This document shows, one piece after another, positions 7,617-17,256 of a stretch of DNA of 64,000 nt. The notes below the pieces were generated by a model that searched no databases, was not told the DNA's origin, and saw nothing but the letters and a program-made list of their open reading frames with translations. Source of the DNA: Guyparkeria hydrothermalis (GTDB taxonomy: Bacteria > Pseudomonadota > Gammaproteobacteria > Halothiobacillales > Halothiobacillaceae). Position 1 is the first letter of the stretch, and every line of letters starts with the position of its first letter. The position numbers and the translations under genes are program-made. The stretch lies in contig NZ_JAJSEE010000007.1 of NCBI RefSeq assembly GCF_023555375.1, positions 118,422 to 182,421 on the forward strand, written 5' to 3'.

Positions 7617-9274
7617 TGCGACCCCGACTGCTCTGGCGCCTGGTGGTAATCCAGTTCGTGCTGCTGCGCCACGGTCTCGACGAGATCGTGCTGGCGCTCA
7701 AGATCTTCCGCCCGATCCGGTTTCTGAAGTTCGTCTCGCCCTGGTACTGGTTCTCCAACAACCGCCAGCGCACGCGTGGCGAACGGCTGGTCGCGGCACT
7801 CGAGGACCTCGGGCCGATCTTCGTCAAGTTCGGCCAGATGCTCTCCACCCGGCGCGACCTGCTGCCGCCGGATCTCGCCGAGGCCCTCTCGGCCCTGCAG
7901 GATCGGGTCCGCCCCTTCCCCGCCGAAATCGCCCGCCAGCGCATCGAGGCGGCCCTCGGCGCCTCGGTCACCGAGCATTTCGCCCGCTTCGAGGCCGAAC
8001 CGCTGGCCTCGGCCTCCATCGCCCAGGTGCATGCCGCCACCCTGGACGACGGCCAGGAGGTGATCGTCAAGATCACCCGGCCCGGCATTCACCGGCGCAT
8101 CCGCAGTGATCTCGAGATCCTCTACACCGTGGCGCGGCTGGCGGAGCGCTACTGGTCGGAAGGCCCGCGCCTGCACCCGGTGGAGGTGGTCACCGAATTC
8201 GACAAGACGTTGATGAACGAGCTCGACCTGCAGCGCGAGGCGGCCAACGCCGCCGAATTGAAGCGCCAGTTCGAGGGCTCACCGATGCTCTACGTGCCGG
8301 CGGTCTACTGGGACTGGTGCCGCACGGACGTGCTGGTCCAGGAGCGTATCCACGGCATTCCGATCGCGCGCACCGATCTCTTGCGCGCGGCGAACGTCAA
8401 CATGCAGCGGCTGGCCGAACGCGGCGTGGAGGTGTTCTTCACCCAGGTGTTCAAGCACAATTTCTTCCACGCCGACATGCACCCGGGCAACATCTTCGTC
8501 GACGCGAGCGACCCGGAGCAGCCGCGTTACATGGCGGTGGACTTCGGCATCGTCGGCTCGCTGATGCCCGAGGACCAGCGCTATCTGGCCGAGAACTTCC
8601 ACGCCTTCTTCAACCGCGACTACCGCCGCGTGGCCGAGCTGCACGTCGAGTCCGGCTGGGTGCCGAACACGACGAGGGTCGAGGAGTTCGAGGCGGCCAT
8701 CCGCACGGTCTGCGAGCCGATCTTCCAGAAGCCGTTGCGCGAAATCTCCTTCGGCCACTTCCTGCTGCGTCTGTTCCAGGTCGCGCGCCAGTTCGACATG
8801 GAGGTCCAGCCGCAACTGGTCCTGCTGCAGAAGACCCTGCTCGCCATCGAGGGGCTGGGCCGGGAGCTCTACCCGGACCTCGACCTGTGGCAGACCGCCA
8901 AGCCGTTCATCGAACGCTGGATGCGCGAGCGCATCGGCCCCAAGGCCTTCCTCGAACGCTTCAAGGACGAGCTGCCCTACCTCAACCAGCACCTCTCCGA
9001 ACTGCCGCGCCTGTCCATCCAGGCCATGCAGCAGGTCCACCGCCAGTCAGACCTCCTGGAAGGGCAGCAGCGGGAACTGGCATCACTGCGCCACGAGGCC
9101 CACCGTGACCGCTTCCGCAACCGCCTGACGCTCATCGGTGCGCTGCTGCTGGTGGTGTTCCTCGCCACGCAGGGCGCGCGCATCGAGCAGGAAGGCCTCA
9201 TGGCCTTGTCGTGGATCGGTTGGGCGGAACTCGTGGGTGCCGTCGGCTTTCTCTTCGCCGGCTTGCGGCGCTGA
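7616..9274 (+). CDS. ubiB: Ubiquinone biosynthesis atypical kinase/ATPase UbiB
   Basis: A 552-residue protein of the ABC1/UbiB family needed for ubiquinone synthesis, thought to use ATPase activity to help extract or hand over lipid intermediates. Seen: the KFGQ motif at residues 71-74, the Ala-rich nucleotide loop (ASASIAQVHAA), the catalytic-like HADMHPGN and VDFGIVG motifs, and two C-terminal hydrophobic helices that anchor it in the membrane. Length is typical. It is translationally coupled to ubiJ, and a strong hairpin terminator follows. Confidence 0.95.
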   Translation: MRPRLLWRLVVIQFVLLRHGLDEIVLALKIFRPIRFLKFVSPWYWFSNNRQRTRGERLVAALEDLGPIFVKFGQMLSTRRDLLPPDLAEALSALQDRVRPFPAEIARQRIEAALGASVTEHFARFEAEPLASASIAQVHAATLDDGQEVIVKITRPGIHRRIRSDLEILYTVARLAERYWSEGPRLHPVEVVTEFDKTLMNELDLQREAANAAELKRQFEGSPMLYVPAVYWDWCRTDVLVQERIHGIPIARTDLLRAANVNMQRLAERGVEVFFTQVFKHNFFHADMHPGNIFVDASDPEQPRYMAVDFGIVGSLMPEDQRYLAENFHAFFNRDYRRVAELHVESGWVPNTTRVEEFEAAIRTVCEPIFQKPLREISFGHFLLRLFQVARQFDMEVQPQLVLLQKTLLAIEGLGRELYPDLDLWQTAKPFIERWMRERIGPKAFLERFKDELPYLNQHLSELPRLSIQAMQQVHRQSDLLEGQQRELASLRHEAHRDRFRNRLTLIGALLLVVFLATQGARIEQEGLMALSWIGWAELVGAVGFLFAGLRR

Positions 9275-9350
9275 ACGCTGGACGAGAGGGTCGGCAGGGC
9301 GGTCTCGGCGTTCATCCCCGGCGAGGGCAGGCCACCTGCTCGATCTTGCC

Positions 9351-9375
9351 ATCGCGGCTAAAGCCGCTCCTACGC
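9351..9375. repeat. REP-like hairpin, copy 1
   Basis: ATCGCGGCTAAAGCCGCTCC followed by TACGC; the GCGGCT/AGCCGC stem is identical over 25 bp to a copy at 19718-19742. This is the REP-type hairpin with a TCCTACG tail common in gammaproteobacteria. Confidence 0.7.
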
Positions 9376-9420
9376 GCTCCCTCTTCCGGCATCTAGCGGA
9401 TAGCCTTGAGCTTCCAAACA

Positions 9421-9456
9421 AAAACCCCCGCAGCCATCGGCGACGGGGGTTTTTTG
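9421..9456. terminator. Bidirectional terminator between ubiB and acs
   Basis: Arms AAAACCCCCG (9421-9430) and CGGGGGTTTT (9444-9453) with T runs on both sides. It serves the convergent ubiB and acs genes. Confidence 0.85.
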
Positions 9457-9476
9457 GTTCCGCGAGGGCGGATGGG

Positions 9477-11438
9477 TCAGTCGTTGCCCATCAGCTGCTC
9501 GAGGATGGCCGGGTTCTCCAGGGTGGAGGTATCGCCTTCCGGCGGCTCGCCCTTGGCGATGCCGCGCAGCAGGCGGCGCATGATCTTGCCCGAGCGGGTC
9601 TTGGGCAGGTTGTCGCCGAAGCGGATGTCGTCCGGCTTGGCGATCGGCCCGATCTGCTCGGTGACCCAGTCGCGCAGGGTCTTGACCATGGCCTCGGCGG
9701 CTTCGCCCTGCGGGCGGTCGCCCTTGACCACGACGAAGGCGACGATCGACTCGCCCTTCACGTCGTGCGGACGGCCCACCACGGCGGCCTCGGCGACGTC
9801 CGGGTGCGCCACCAGCGCCGACTCGACTTCCATGGTGCCCAGGCGGTGGCCCGAGACGTTGATGACGTCGTCGATGCGACCCATGATCCAGATGTAGCCA
9901 TCCTGATCACGACGCGCGGAGTCACCCGCCAGATAGTAGCCCGGCAGGTTGTCCGGGAAGTAGGTGCGCTTGAAGCGCTCGTCGTCGCCCCAGATGGTGC
10001 GCAGCATCGACGGCCACGGCTTCTTGATCACCAGGTTGCCACCGCTCTCGGTCGGCACCTTCTTGCCGTGATCGTCGACCACGTCGGCCATGATGCCCGG
10101 CAGCGGCAGGGTGCAGGAGCCCGGCACCAGGTCGATCGCGCCCGGGATCGGGGCGATGGCGTGGGCGCCGGTCTCGGTCTGCCACCAGGTGTCGGTGATC
10201 GGGCAACGACCGCCGCCGATGACCTGGTGGTACCAGACCCAGGCCTCGGGGTTGATCGGCTCGCCGACCGTACCCAGCAGACGCAGGCTCGAGAGATCGT
10301 ACTTGTTCGGCACCTCGTCGCCGAGCTTCATCAAGGCACGGATGGCGGTCGGCGCGGTGTAGAAGACACTCACCTTGTGGCGCTCGACCATGTCCCAGAA
10401 GCGGCCGCCGTCCGGGTAGGTCGGCACGCCCTCGAAGACCACCTGGGTGACGCCCAGCGCCAGCGGGCCGTAGGTGACGTAGGTGTGGCCGGTGATCCAG
10501 CCGACGTCCGCCGTGCACCAGTAGACGTCGTCGTCGTTGAGATCGAAGACCCAGGAACAGGTCATCGCCGCGTTGACGAGGTAACCGCCCGAGGAGTGCA
10601 CGATGCCCTTGGGCTTGCCGGTCGAGCCGGAGGTGTAGAGGATGAACAGCGGGTGCTCGGCCTCGACCATGACGGGCTCGCACTCGGCCGGCTGACCGTC
10701 GATGGCCTCGGCCCAGGTCATCTCCTTTGCGCTGGAGGTGCCGGTGGCCACGCCGCCGATGTGCTCGAGCATGATGACGGTCTCGACCGACGGGCAGCCG
10801 TGCTCGAGCGCCTTGTCGACCTGGCCCTTGAGGGTGACCTTCTTGCCGCCACGCATGTTGCCGTCGGCGGTGATCACCAGCTTGGCCTCGGTGTCGTTGA
10901 TCCGATCGCGCAGCGCCTCGGCGGAGAAGCCGCCGAAGACCACCGAATGGATCGCCCCGATGCGTGCGCAAGCCAGCATGGCCACCGTCGCGTCGGGGAT
11001 CATCGGCAGGTAGATGACGACGCGATCGCCCTTCTCGATGCCCTGCGCCTTGAGCGCGTTGGCGAATTTCGCCACGCGGTCATGCAGTTCCTGGTAGGAA
11101 ATGTGGGTGACGGTGCCGTCGTCCGACTCGCCGATGATGGCGGTCTTGTCGGCCTTGGCCGGCAGATGGCGGTCGATGCAGTTGACCGACACGTTGAGCC
11201 GCCCGTCGGCAAACCACTTGAAGAACGGGGCGTTCGAGTCGTCCAGCGTCTGGGTGAACGGGGTGTCCCAGGTAACGAACTCGCGCGCGAGCCGCGCCCA
11301 GAAGCCCTCGAAATCGCGCTCGGCCTCGGCGACCAGCGCGTCGAAGGCCGCCCGCGACCCGATTCTCGCCCGGTCCGAGAATTCCGGCGACGGCGAGAAG
11401 ACGCGGTTCTCGCTCAGAATGGACTCGAGGTTATCCAT
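9477..11438 (-). CDS. acs: Acetyl-CoA synthetase (AMP-forming)
   Basis: A 653-residue ANL-superfamily enzyme that activates acetate with ATP and CoA through acetyl-adenylate. Visible motifs are [11 protein letters not shown] (adenylate-forming signature), DTWWQTETG (acetate pocket Trp), YLAGDSA, the hinge [13 protein letters not shown], and the C-terminal TRSGKIMRR whose Lys is the acetylation-regulated catalytic residue. Length fits the family. The start at 11438 has a GGAG site in ATGGAGTCTTT. It is monocistronic, pointing away from the gene-free region at 11.5-12.3 kb. Confidence 0.97.
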   Translation of the reverse strand: MDNLESILSENRVFSPSPEFSDRARIGSRAAFDALVAEAERDFEGFWARLAREFVTWDTPFTQTLDDSNAPFFKWFADGRLNVSVNCIDRHLPAKADKTAIIGESDDGTVTHISYQELHDRVAKFANALKAQGIEKGDRVVIYLPMIPDATVAMLACARIGAIHSVVFGGFSAEALRDRINDTEAKLVITADGNMRGGKKVTLKGQVDKALEHGCPSVETVIMLEHIGGVATGTSSAKEMTWAEAIDGQPAECEPVMVEAEHPLFILYTSGSTGKPKGIVHSSGGYLVNAAMTCSWVFDLNDDDVYWCTADVGWITGHTYVTYGPLALGVTQVVFEGVPTYPDGGRFWDMVERHKVSVFYTAPTAIRALMKLGDEVPNKYDLSSLRLLGTVGEPINPEAWVWYHQVIGGGRCPITDTWWQTETGAHAIAPIPGAIDLVPGSCTLPLPGIMADVVDDHGKKVPTESGGNLVIKKPWPSMLRTIWGDDERFKRTYFPDNLPGYYLAGDSARRDQDGYIWIMGRIDDVINVSGHRLGTMEVESALVAHPDVAEAAVVGRPHDVKGESIVAFVVVKGDRPQGEAAEAMVKTLRDWVTEQIGPIAKPDDIRFGDNLPKTRSGKIMRRLLRGIAKGEPPEGDTSTLENPAILEQLMGND

Positions 11439-12270
11439 AAAGACTCCATCGGTATTCGTGAATCGGTAGTCATGGCGCCCGCACACGGGCAGGCGCCGCC
11501 CCGGACCGAACGAGGTCGACCCAAGGGCCCGGGGCAATCGCACGGCGCAAGATTAGCAAAATTCGCCGCGGGGCTGGGAAACGCCACGCCAGTAGGCCGT
11601 CAACTTAGCGCGTGATTCCTGAACGCATCCCCAAGTTTTGCTGCCAAGTGATTGCCGGGAAAGGGTTTCGACGAGACGAAAACCAGTTATGCACAGAAGC
11701 TGTGGACAACCTCGTGGAAAACGCGCCGACAACCTCCCCGGACAACGCCCCATCAGGCAGTTGCGCGAATTGCGTATTTTTTGACCAGCACCAACCCACC
11801 CCGAACGCGGAATATATAACTGTTTGTTATTAAAACCTTTCTCTCACACCCGCCCCGCGAGACCACTTTCCCTGACAAAGCCCTTGGCGCGTCGCCGGTG
11901 GCTGTGATAAGCGGCGCCCCAAGCCGGACTGATTGTGGATAAAAAAGTGGAAAACCCGTCGGAAAAGTGGGGAATCCATCCGGTTTCATCGCCAGATCAA
12001 GCGGTTCGCTCCCGGTGGAACCCCGGCACGATTCGAAGACGCTCCTGGCTGACCAGTTTATTCGCGATTCGGGTGTCGCGCCGCCGACGGGCCGAGAGCC
12101 GTCACCAAGGGCGATAAACCTTGGCCCGGCCAAGGGGAAACACCCAGCAAGGGCATACCGCCCAGGCCCATGTAGACGACTCGCTAATATCGAGTCGCGC
12201 CGCGTTTCCTTGGAACCGAACTCTCCCCGCATAATGGAGGCATGACCCCGAGACACCGCCAGGCACAAGC
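11439..12270. other. Gene-free region with DnaA-box-like cluster and AT-rich core (candidate origin-like site)
   Basis: No credible gene lies in these 0.8 kb between divergent acs and xerD. DnaA-box-like 9-mers are TTATGCACA at 11687, TTGTCCACA (minus) at 11701-11709, TTTTCCACG (minus) at 11713-11721, a perfect TTATCCACA (minus) at 11934-11942, and TTTTCCACT (minus) at 11946-11954. Between them lies an AT-rich stretch around 11810-11838 (GAATATATAACTG, TTATTAAAAC) in otherwise GC-rich DNA. This is the make-up of a replication origin or a DnaA-titration or regulatory site. No dnaA or dnaN is nearby in the window, so the oriC call is tentative. Confidence 0.35.
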
Positions 12271-13176
12271 ATGCAGGACGACGAACTGATCACGGCCTTT
12301 GTCGAGGCGCTGTGGCTGGAGGAGAACCTGGCCGAGAACAGCCGGGCGGCCTATCGCCGCGACCTCGAACTGGCCGCGCGTCGGCTGTCGGGGGACGAAG
12401 CCACCGACGAGAGCCGTGCCCTGGTCGTGGCGAGCGGCGAGGCCCTCAACCGCCTGCTCGGCGAGCGGCTCAGCGAGGGGGCCGCTCCGCGCTCGGTGGC
12501 GCGCATGCGCTCGGCCCTGCGCCGGTTCTATGCCTGGGCAAACCGCGAGGGCCTGATCCAGCCCAATCCGGCCGCCGACCTGCCGGCACCTCGTCGCCCG
12601 CGCAGCCTGCCCACCGACCTGAGCGAGGCGGACGTCGAGGCCCTGCTCGATGCCCCCGATACTGCCAGCCCACTGGGACTGCGCGACCGGGCCATGCTGG
12701 AGACCCTCTACGCCACCGGCCTGCGGGTCTCGGAGCTCGTCAACCTGACGCTCAACGAGATCCATCTGGCCCACGGCCTGGCACGCATCACCGGCAAGGG
12801 CGGGCGCGAGCGTCTGGTGCCGATCGGCGACGAGGCGATCGACTGGCTGCGACGCTACCTCGGCGAGGCGCGCCCAGCGTTATTGGGCGAGCGCCAAGTC
12901 AACGCGGTCTTCGTCACCAACCGGGCCGCGCCGTTGACCCGTCAGGCCTTCTGGTACCGGCTCAAGCACCACGCCCGCCACGCGGGGCTGGCACGCCTGC
13001 CCTCGCCCCACACCCTGCGCCATGCCTTCGCCACCCACCTGCTCAACCATGGCGCCGACCTGCGGGCCCTGCAGATGCTGCTGGGCCACGCGGATCTGTC
13101 CACCACCCAGATCTACACGCACGTTGCCACCGCTCGACTGCAGGCGCTGCACGCCGAGCACCACCCGCGCGGATGA
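12271..13176 (+). CDS. xerD: Site-specific tyrosine recombinase XerD
   Basis: A 301-residue recombinase that resolves chromosome dimers at dif with XerC. The catalytic set is complete: Arg152 (TGLRVSEL), Lys176 (GKGGRE), His247 and Arg250 (HTLRHAFATHLL), His273 (LGHADLSTTQ) and Tyr282 (IYTHV), with spacing as in E. coli XerD. The N-terminal SAM-like core-binding domain spans about residues 1-105. It is named XerD rather than XerC because dsbC follows, as in the xerD-dsbC-recJ arrangement, and because of the HxADL-STTQIYTHV signature. Confidence 0.93.
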   Translation: MQDDELITAFVEALWLEENLAENSRAAYRRDLELAARRLSGDEATDESRALVVASGEALNRLLGERLSEGAAPRSVARMRSALRRFYAWANREGLIQPNPAADLPAPRRPRSLPTDLSEADVEALLDAPDTASPLGLRDRAMLETLYATGLRVSELVNLTLNEIHLAHGLARITGKGGRERLVPIGDEAIDWLRRYLGEARPALLGERQVNAVFVTNRAAPLTRQAFWYRLKHHARHAGLARLPSPHTLRHAFATHLLNHGADLRALQMLLGHADLSTTQIYTHVATARLQALHAEHHPRG

Positions 13177-13360
13177 CGATGTCTCGGACCGCCCCGCCTG
13201 GAAAATCCCGGGCGCCCACGGTGGACGATCTGGATTCAACCCAGCCCCCGGTGGTGTCACAATGCCCGGTTGATGGAACCCGGACGGCCCTCGAGCATCC
13301 AATTCGATCCGTCCGACCCCATATCCGGACACGACCATACAAACCCAGGTTGATTACACG

Positions 13361-14128
13361 ATGCGAAACACAGGCTTTCCCCTAGCCACCCGCCGCGGCC
13401 TGACGGCCCTGCCCCTTGCCATCGCCATGAGCATGGGGGCGACCGCGGCCGTGGCCGCCGACCCGGCCAGTGACAAGGACGCGATCACCGCCAGCATCCA
13501 GAAGCACATGCCGGGCGTGCCGATCGACTCGATCGAGGAAACCCCCGCCCAGGGCATCTACGAGCTCAACTCCAATGGCCAGATCGCCTACGTCACCGCC
13601 GATGGCAAATACCTGATCGCCGGCGACCTGATCGACGTGGAGAACCGGCAGAACCTCACCCAGGGAAAGCAGGACGCCCAGCGACTCGCGACCCTCGAGG
13701 ACATCGGCGAGGAGCGCAAGCTGGTCTATCCCGCCGAGGGCGAGACCAAGCACGCGATCACCATCCTCACCGACCCGACCTGCCCGTTCTGCGACAAGTT
13801 GCACAAGGAACTGCCCAAGCTGCGCGAGGCCGGCGTCGAGGTCACCTACATCCTCACCCCGCGCCAGGGACCGGGCTCCAAGGGTTTCGAGCTGTCCTCC
13901 AAGGTGGCATGCGCCGACGACCCGAAGGAGGCCCTGGAGCGGGCCATGAAGGGCAACTCGGTTGATGCCGAGGCCTGCCGCAACGACATGATCGAGGAAA
14001 ACATGGCCCTGTCCAGCCGTCTCGGCATGAGCGGCACGCCCTACACGATCCTGCCCAATGGCGCGGCCATGCCCGGCTACCGTCCGGCCAACGTGATGCT
14101 GCAAGCGATCGAGAAAAGCGGCGGCTAA
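13361..14128 (+). CDS. dsbC: Periplasmic disulfide isomerase DsbC
   Basis: A 255-residue periplasmic thiol-disulfide isomerase. A signal peptide of about 33 residues ends in VAA; an N-terminal dimerisation domain is followed by a thioredoxin fold with active site CPFC at 141-144, the cis-Pro loop SGTPYTIL, and a second Cys pair (VAC...EAC) as in E. coli DsbC. It reshuffles wrong disulfides and is kept reduced by DsbD. Downstream of xerD, followed by a strong terminator; recJ does not follow here. Confidence 0.94.
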   Translation: MRNTGFPLATRRGLTALPLAIAMSMGATAAVAADPASDKDAITASIQKHMPGVPIDSIEETPAQGIYELNSNGQIAYVTADGKYLIAGDLIDVENRQNLTQGKQDAQRLATLEDIGEERKLVYPAEGETKHAITILTDPTCPFCDKLHKELPKLREAGVEVTYILTPRQGPGSKGFELSSKVACADDPKEALERAMKGNSVDAEACRNDMIEENMALSSRLGMSGTPYTILPNGAAMPGYRPANVMLQAIEKSGG

Positions 14129-14157
14129 CCAACCCACCCCTCTCGACGACAGACAGG

Positions 14158-14185
14158 CCCCGCGCCCCCTCGGCGCGGGGTTTTT
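14158..14185 (+). terminator. Terminator after dsbC
   Basis: Stem CCCCGCGCC/GGCGCGGGG followed by TTTTTGTTTG. Confidence 0.9.
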
Positions 14186-14378
14186 GTTTGTGGCTCCGCA
14201 CACGAATCGCTCCGGATCGTGGCGACGCATCCGTCGTCAAGCCATTGACGATCCGGCGACCCTCGAGTGTCCACACCTCGCGCAAACCCCGCCCCGCCAA
14301 CACGCCTCGCCTCCGGCACGATTCTGGCTAGACATGCCCTGACACGCGGCGACGTGGACGAAATGTCACGCGCTTCGC

Positions 14379-14405
14379 TAAAGTCGGGCGCCTCCCGACC
14401 GATAG
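14379..14405 (+). promoter_or_regulatory. Sigma-28 (FliA)-like promoter of the chemoreceptor gene
   Basis: TAAAGTCG, 11 bp, then ACCGATAG, against the FliA consensus TAAAGTTT-N11-GCCGATAA: 12 of 16 positions match, with exact spacing. It lies about 115 bp upstream of the chemoreceptor start. The rest of 14186-14520 shows no gene. Confidence 0.6.
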
Positions 14406-14520
14406 AACGACACAAGAAGATCGAGATCCCGTCACGAACACGCCCACCAGTCATTACGAAGGCGGCGTGTCGGCGTTGACGACGGGCAACTCGAGCCACC
14501 ACAGGAGCATTGCCACCACC

Positions 14521-16161
14521 ATGACGATCAAGGCCAAACTCATCCTGCTCGTGGTCCTTGCCGGCGCCGCCACGGTCGGCACCAGCCTGTTCGGCATCTA
14601 CGCCGAGCTCAAGGGGCACGAGCTCGCCGAGAAGAACCACGAATTGCGCATCATGCCGATTGACCACGTCGGCACGTCGGTGCAACTGCTCAACCAGATG
14701 ACCACCCAGTCGCTGCTGGCGCTGCAACACGATCCGGAAGGCCGAACCGCGGCGATGCATGCCCACGGCATCGACCAGCACATGGACATCATCCGCAACA
14801 ACTTGACGGCGCTGGAGGAGGTCAACGCCAAGATCGCCGCGATCGAACATCGCCAGGCCGAATCCAACGAGGCCCAGCAGGCGCTGTTCGCCACCCAGGA
14901 GGAATTGGTCAACGTCGCCTTCCGGCCGCTGATCGAGAAACTCGAGGAGGGCAACTACGTCGGCGCCCAGGCCCTGCTGATCCTCACCCTCACCGAGGTA
15001 CTGCCGCGCTTCGAGGAGGCGGCAAGCACCTACGAGGGCATCCTGCGCGACAACATGGAGGAAGAGCTTGCCCGCACCAGCGAGCGTGTCGAGCAGGACG
15101 TATTGATTTCGATCGGCATCACGTTAATCAATGTGCTGATCATCATCGCGATCGCGGCCTGGATCATCCATGGCGTCACCCGCGGACTGAAGGCGGCCGA
15201 CCGGTTTGCCACCAACTTCGCCGAGGGCAACCTCAACGAGCCGGTGACGCTCGACAGCCGTGACGAGATCGCCGAGATCATCACGCACATGAACACCGCG
15301 CGCGAATCGCTGCGCGAGACCCTCAAGCGCATCGGCGAGGCCTCCGAGCAACTGGCCTCGGCGGCCGAGGAAACCTCGGCGGTCTCCGAGCAGACCGATC
15401 GTGGCGTGGCGCGCCAGATGCAGGAAATCGAGCAGGTCGCCGCGGCCATGAACCAGATGACCGCTACCGTCGAGGACGTCGCCCGCAATGCCTCGGATGC
15501 CTCCAGCAGCGCTCAGGCGGCCAATGATTCGGCCAAGCACGGCCAGACCATCCTCGGCAACGCCGTCAACGCGGTGGGCATCCTGTCCGACGAGATCCGC
15601 CAGTCCTCCGAGACCATCGACTCGCTCAAGGCCGAGTCCGAGGAAATCGGCAAGGTGCTCGACGTGATCGGTGCGATCGCCGACCAGACCAACCTGCTGG
15701 CGCTGAACGCGGCGATCGAAGCGGCCCGCGCCGGCGAGCACGGTCGCGGCTTCGCCGTGGTCGCCGAGGAAGTGCGGGCGCTGGCCTCGCGCACCCAGGG
15801 CTCCACCGAGGAAATCCACGGCATGATCGACCGGCTGCAATCGCGTTCGACCGCCGCAGTGGCGGCGATGCAGCGCGCCCACAACCAGGTCGATCACAGC
15901 ACCCAGGCCATGTCGGAGACCGAGGCGGCCCTGGGCGAGATCGCCAACGGGGTCAACGGCATCAACGACCTCAATTTCCAGATCGCCAGCGCCGCCGAGG
16001 AGCAGAGCGCCGTGGCCGAGGAGGTCAATCGCAACGTGCAGACCATCTCGCAGATCAGCGAGGAATCGGCACAGGGCGCCACCCAGACCAAGACCGCCTC
16101 GGCCGAGCTTGCCCGACTCGCCGAGGAACTGCAGGCGCGGCTGGCCGGTTTCAAGCTGTAG
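14521..16161 (+). CDS. Methyl-accepting chemotaxis protein
   Basis: A 546-residue inner-membrane chemoreceptor. A first membrane helix (about 8-28), a helical periplasmic sensor of about 165 residues, a second helix (about 196-217), a HAMP domain, then a long coiled-coil signalling domain with the conserved hairpin tip ([20 protein letters not shown] ... [12 protein letters not shown]). Glu/Gln-rich methylation helices flank the tip; no CheR/CheB-docking pentapeptide is seen at the C-terminus (AGFKL). The ligand is unknown. ATG 14521 is preferred since the upstream 18 codons are not membrane-compatible. The sigma-28-like promoter suggests motility control. Confidence 0.93.
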   Translation: MTIKAKLILLVVLAGAATVGTSLFGIYAELKGHELAEKNHELRIMPIDHVGTSVQLLNQMTTQSLLALQHDPEGRTAAMHAHGIDQHMDIIRNNLTALEEVNAKIAAIEHRQAESNEAQQALFATQEELVNVAFRPLIEKLEEGNYVGAQALLILTLTEVLPRFEEAASTYEGILRDNMEEELARTSERVEQDVLISIGITLINVLIIIAIAAWIIHGVTRGLKAADRFATNFAEGNLNEPVTLDSRDEIAEIITHMNTARESLRETLKRIGEASEQLASAAEETSAVSEQTDRGVARQMQEIEQVAAAMNQMTATVEDVARNASDASSSAQAANDSAKHGQTILGNAVNAVGILSDEIRQSSETIDSLKAESEEIGKVLDVIGAIADQTNLLALNAAIEAARAGEHGRGFAVVAEEVRALASRTQGSTEEIHGMIDRLQSRSTAAVAAMQRAHNQVDHSTQAMSETEAALGEIANGVNGINDLNFQIASAAEEQSAVAEEVNRNVQTISQISEESAQGATQTKTASAELARLAEELQARLAGFKL

Positions 16162-16191
16162 CCTCCGCCGTCGCGAACGCCGAAACGTAAC

Positions 16192-16217
16192 GACCCGCCT
16201 CACGGCGGGTCTTTTTC
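16192..16217 (+). terminator. Terminator after the chemoreceptor gene
   Basis: GACCCGCC/GGCGGGTC stem followed by TTTTT. Confidence 0.9.
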
Positions 16218-16336
16218 GTGACGTTTGCCTCGCAGGATGACAACAAGCCGCGTGATGGACGATGGACATGCTGCAGCCACCACACCGAACGGCTAGTCTT
16301 GAGCCCTTTGCCACCACTCCGACGATCAGGCACCCC

Positions 16337-17242
16337 ATGCAATCAGACGCCCATCCCAACCGCTCGCCGATCGTCCTGATCGGCTACGGCGATATCGCGC
16401 GACGACTCGCCCATCGACTGACCGACCACGACCTCATCGCGGTGAGCCGCCATCAGGCAGAACGCCCCGAGGGCCATCGCGGCGAATGGCGTGCCGTTGC
16501 GGTCGACCTGGACCGCGAGGATCACCTCCCCGCCGAGGTCGCACCGAACGACGCAATCTGGATCTACCTGGCGCCACCCCCGCGTGAAGGCCAGACCGAC
16601 CCGCGCCTGACACACTGGTTGCGCGAGGCCGCGAACCCACCGACGGGCCTCGTCTACATCAGCACCACCGGCGTCTACGGGGATCGGGGCGGCCACTGGG
16701 TGGACGAGACGACACCACCGGCTCCGGCCCATGATCGAGGGCACCGGCGCCTGGACGCGGAAACCCAGTGTCACGCCTACGCGCAGACACACGGGATTCC
16801 ACACTGCAATCTGCGCGTGACCGGCATTTACGCCTGCGACCGCCTGCCTGTCGAGAAGGTGCGTCGAGGCACCCCCGTGCCAACCGGCCCCGAAGCGCCC
16901 TGGTCCAACCGCATCCACGCCGACGACCTGGTCGACATCCTGCGCCTGCTGATCGATCGTATCGAGACTGGGCACCCCGTCACCGGCACCTTCAATGTCT
17001 CCGACAACCACCCTACCCCGGTAAACGTCACCTACCGCCAGATCGCGGCCCACTTCGGCCTGCCACAACCGCCGGAGGCCTCGCTGGCCAGCATCCTCGA
17101 GCAGGCCAGCCCCATGGCCCGAGAATTCCTCACCGAGTCACGGCGCGTGGACGCCAGCGCCATTCAACGCGCCCTCGGATGGCATCCCCGCTACCCCACC
17201 CTGGCCGCGGCTTTGGCAGATTGCCCGCGAAATCTCTCCTAA
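16337..17242 (+). CDS. NAD-dependent epimerase/dehydratase family protein (YeeZ-like)
   Basis: A 301-residue Rossmann-fold protein of the extended SDR/epimerase superfamily. The N-terminal dinucleotide motif is IGYGDIARRLAHRL, followed by YISTTGVYGDRGG and VDE. The usual catalytic YxxxK is not evident at the expected place (RRLDAET occurs there), as in YeeZ-like members whose activity is unclear. It is probably a cytosolic sugar-nucleotide-type oxidoreductase of unknown substrate. It ends against the repeat that borders the transposase gene. Confidence 0.75.
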   Translation: MQSDAHPNRSPIVLIGYGDIARRLAHRLTDHDLIAVSRHQAERPEGHRGEWRAVAVDLDREDHLPAEVAPNDAIWIYLAPPPREGQTDPRLTHWLREAANPPTGLVYISTTGVYGDRGGHWVDETTPPAPAHDRGHRRLDAETQCHAYAQTHGIPHCNLRVTGIYACDRLPVEKVRRGTPVPTGPEAPWSNRIHADDLVDILRLLIDRIETGHPVTGTFNVSDNHPTPVNVTYRQIAAHFGLPQPPEASLASILEQASPMAREFLTESRRVDASAIQRALGWHPRYPTLAAALADCPRNLS

Positions 17243-17256
17243 AGGGGTCAGAACTA
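17241..17256. repeat. GGGGTCAGAA repeat at the transposase 3' edge
   Basis: AAAGGGGTCAGAACTA is the reverse complement of the TTCTGACCCC word found three times on the other side of the transposase (18020-18300). It overlaps the stop codon of the transposase and adjoins the epimerase stop. Confidence 0.7.

Noticed and set aside
9138..11615. 825-codon open frame on the plus strand opposite acs
   Set aside because: Its protein is a low-complexity string of His, Arg, Gly and Asp with no motif; it is the GC-rich antisense shadow of the clearly functional acs gene.
12271..13176. Tyrosine recombinase as a phage or island integrase
   Set aside because: Motif spacing, length and the following dsbC gene identify chromosomal XerD.
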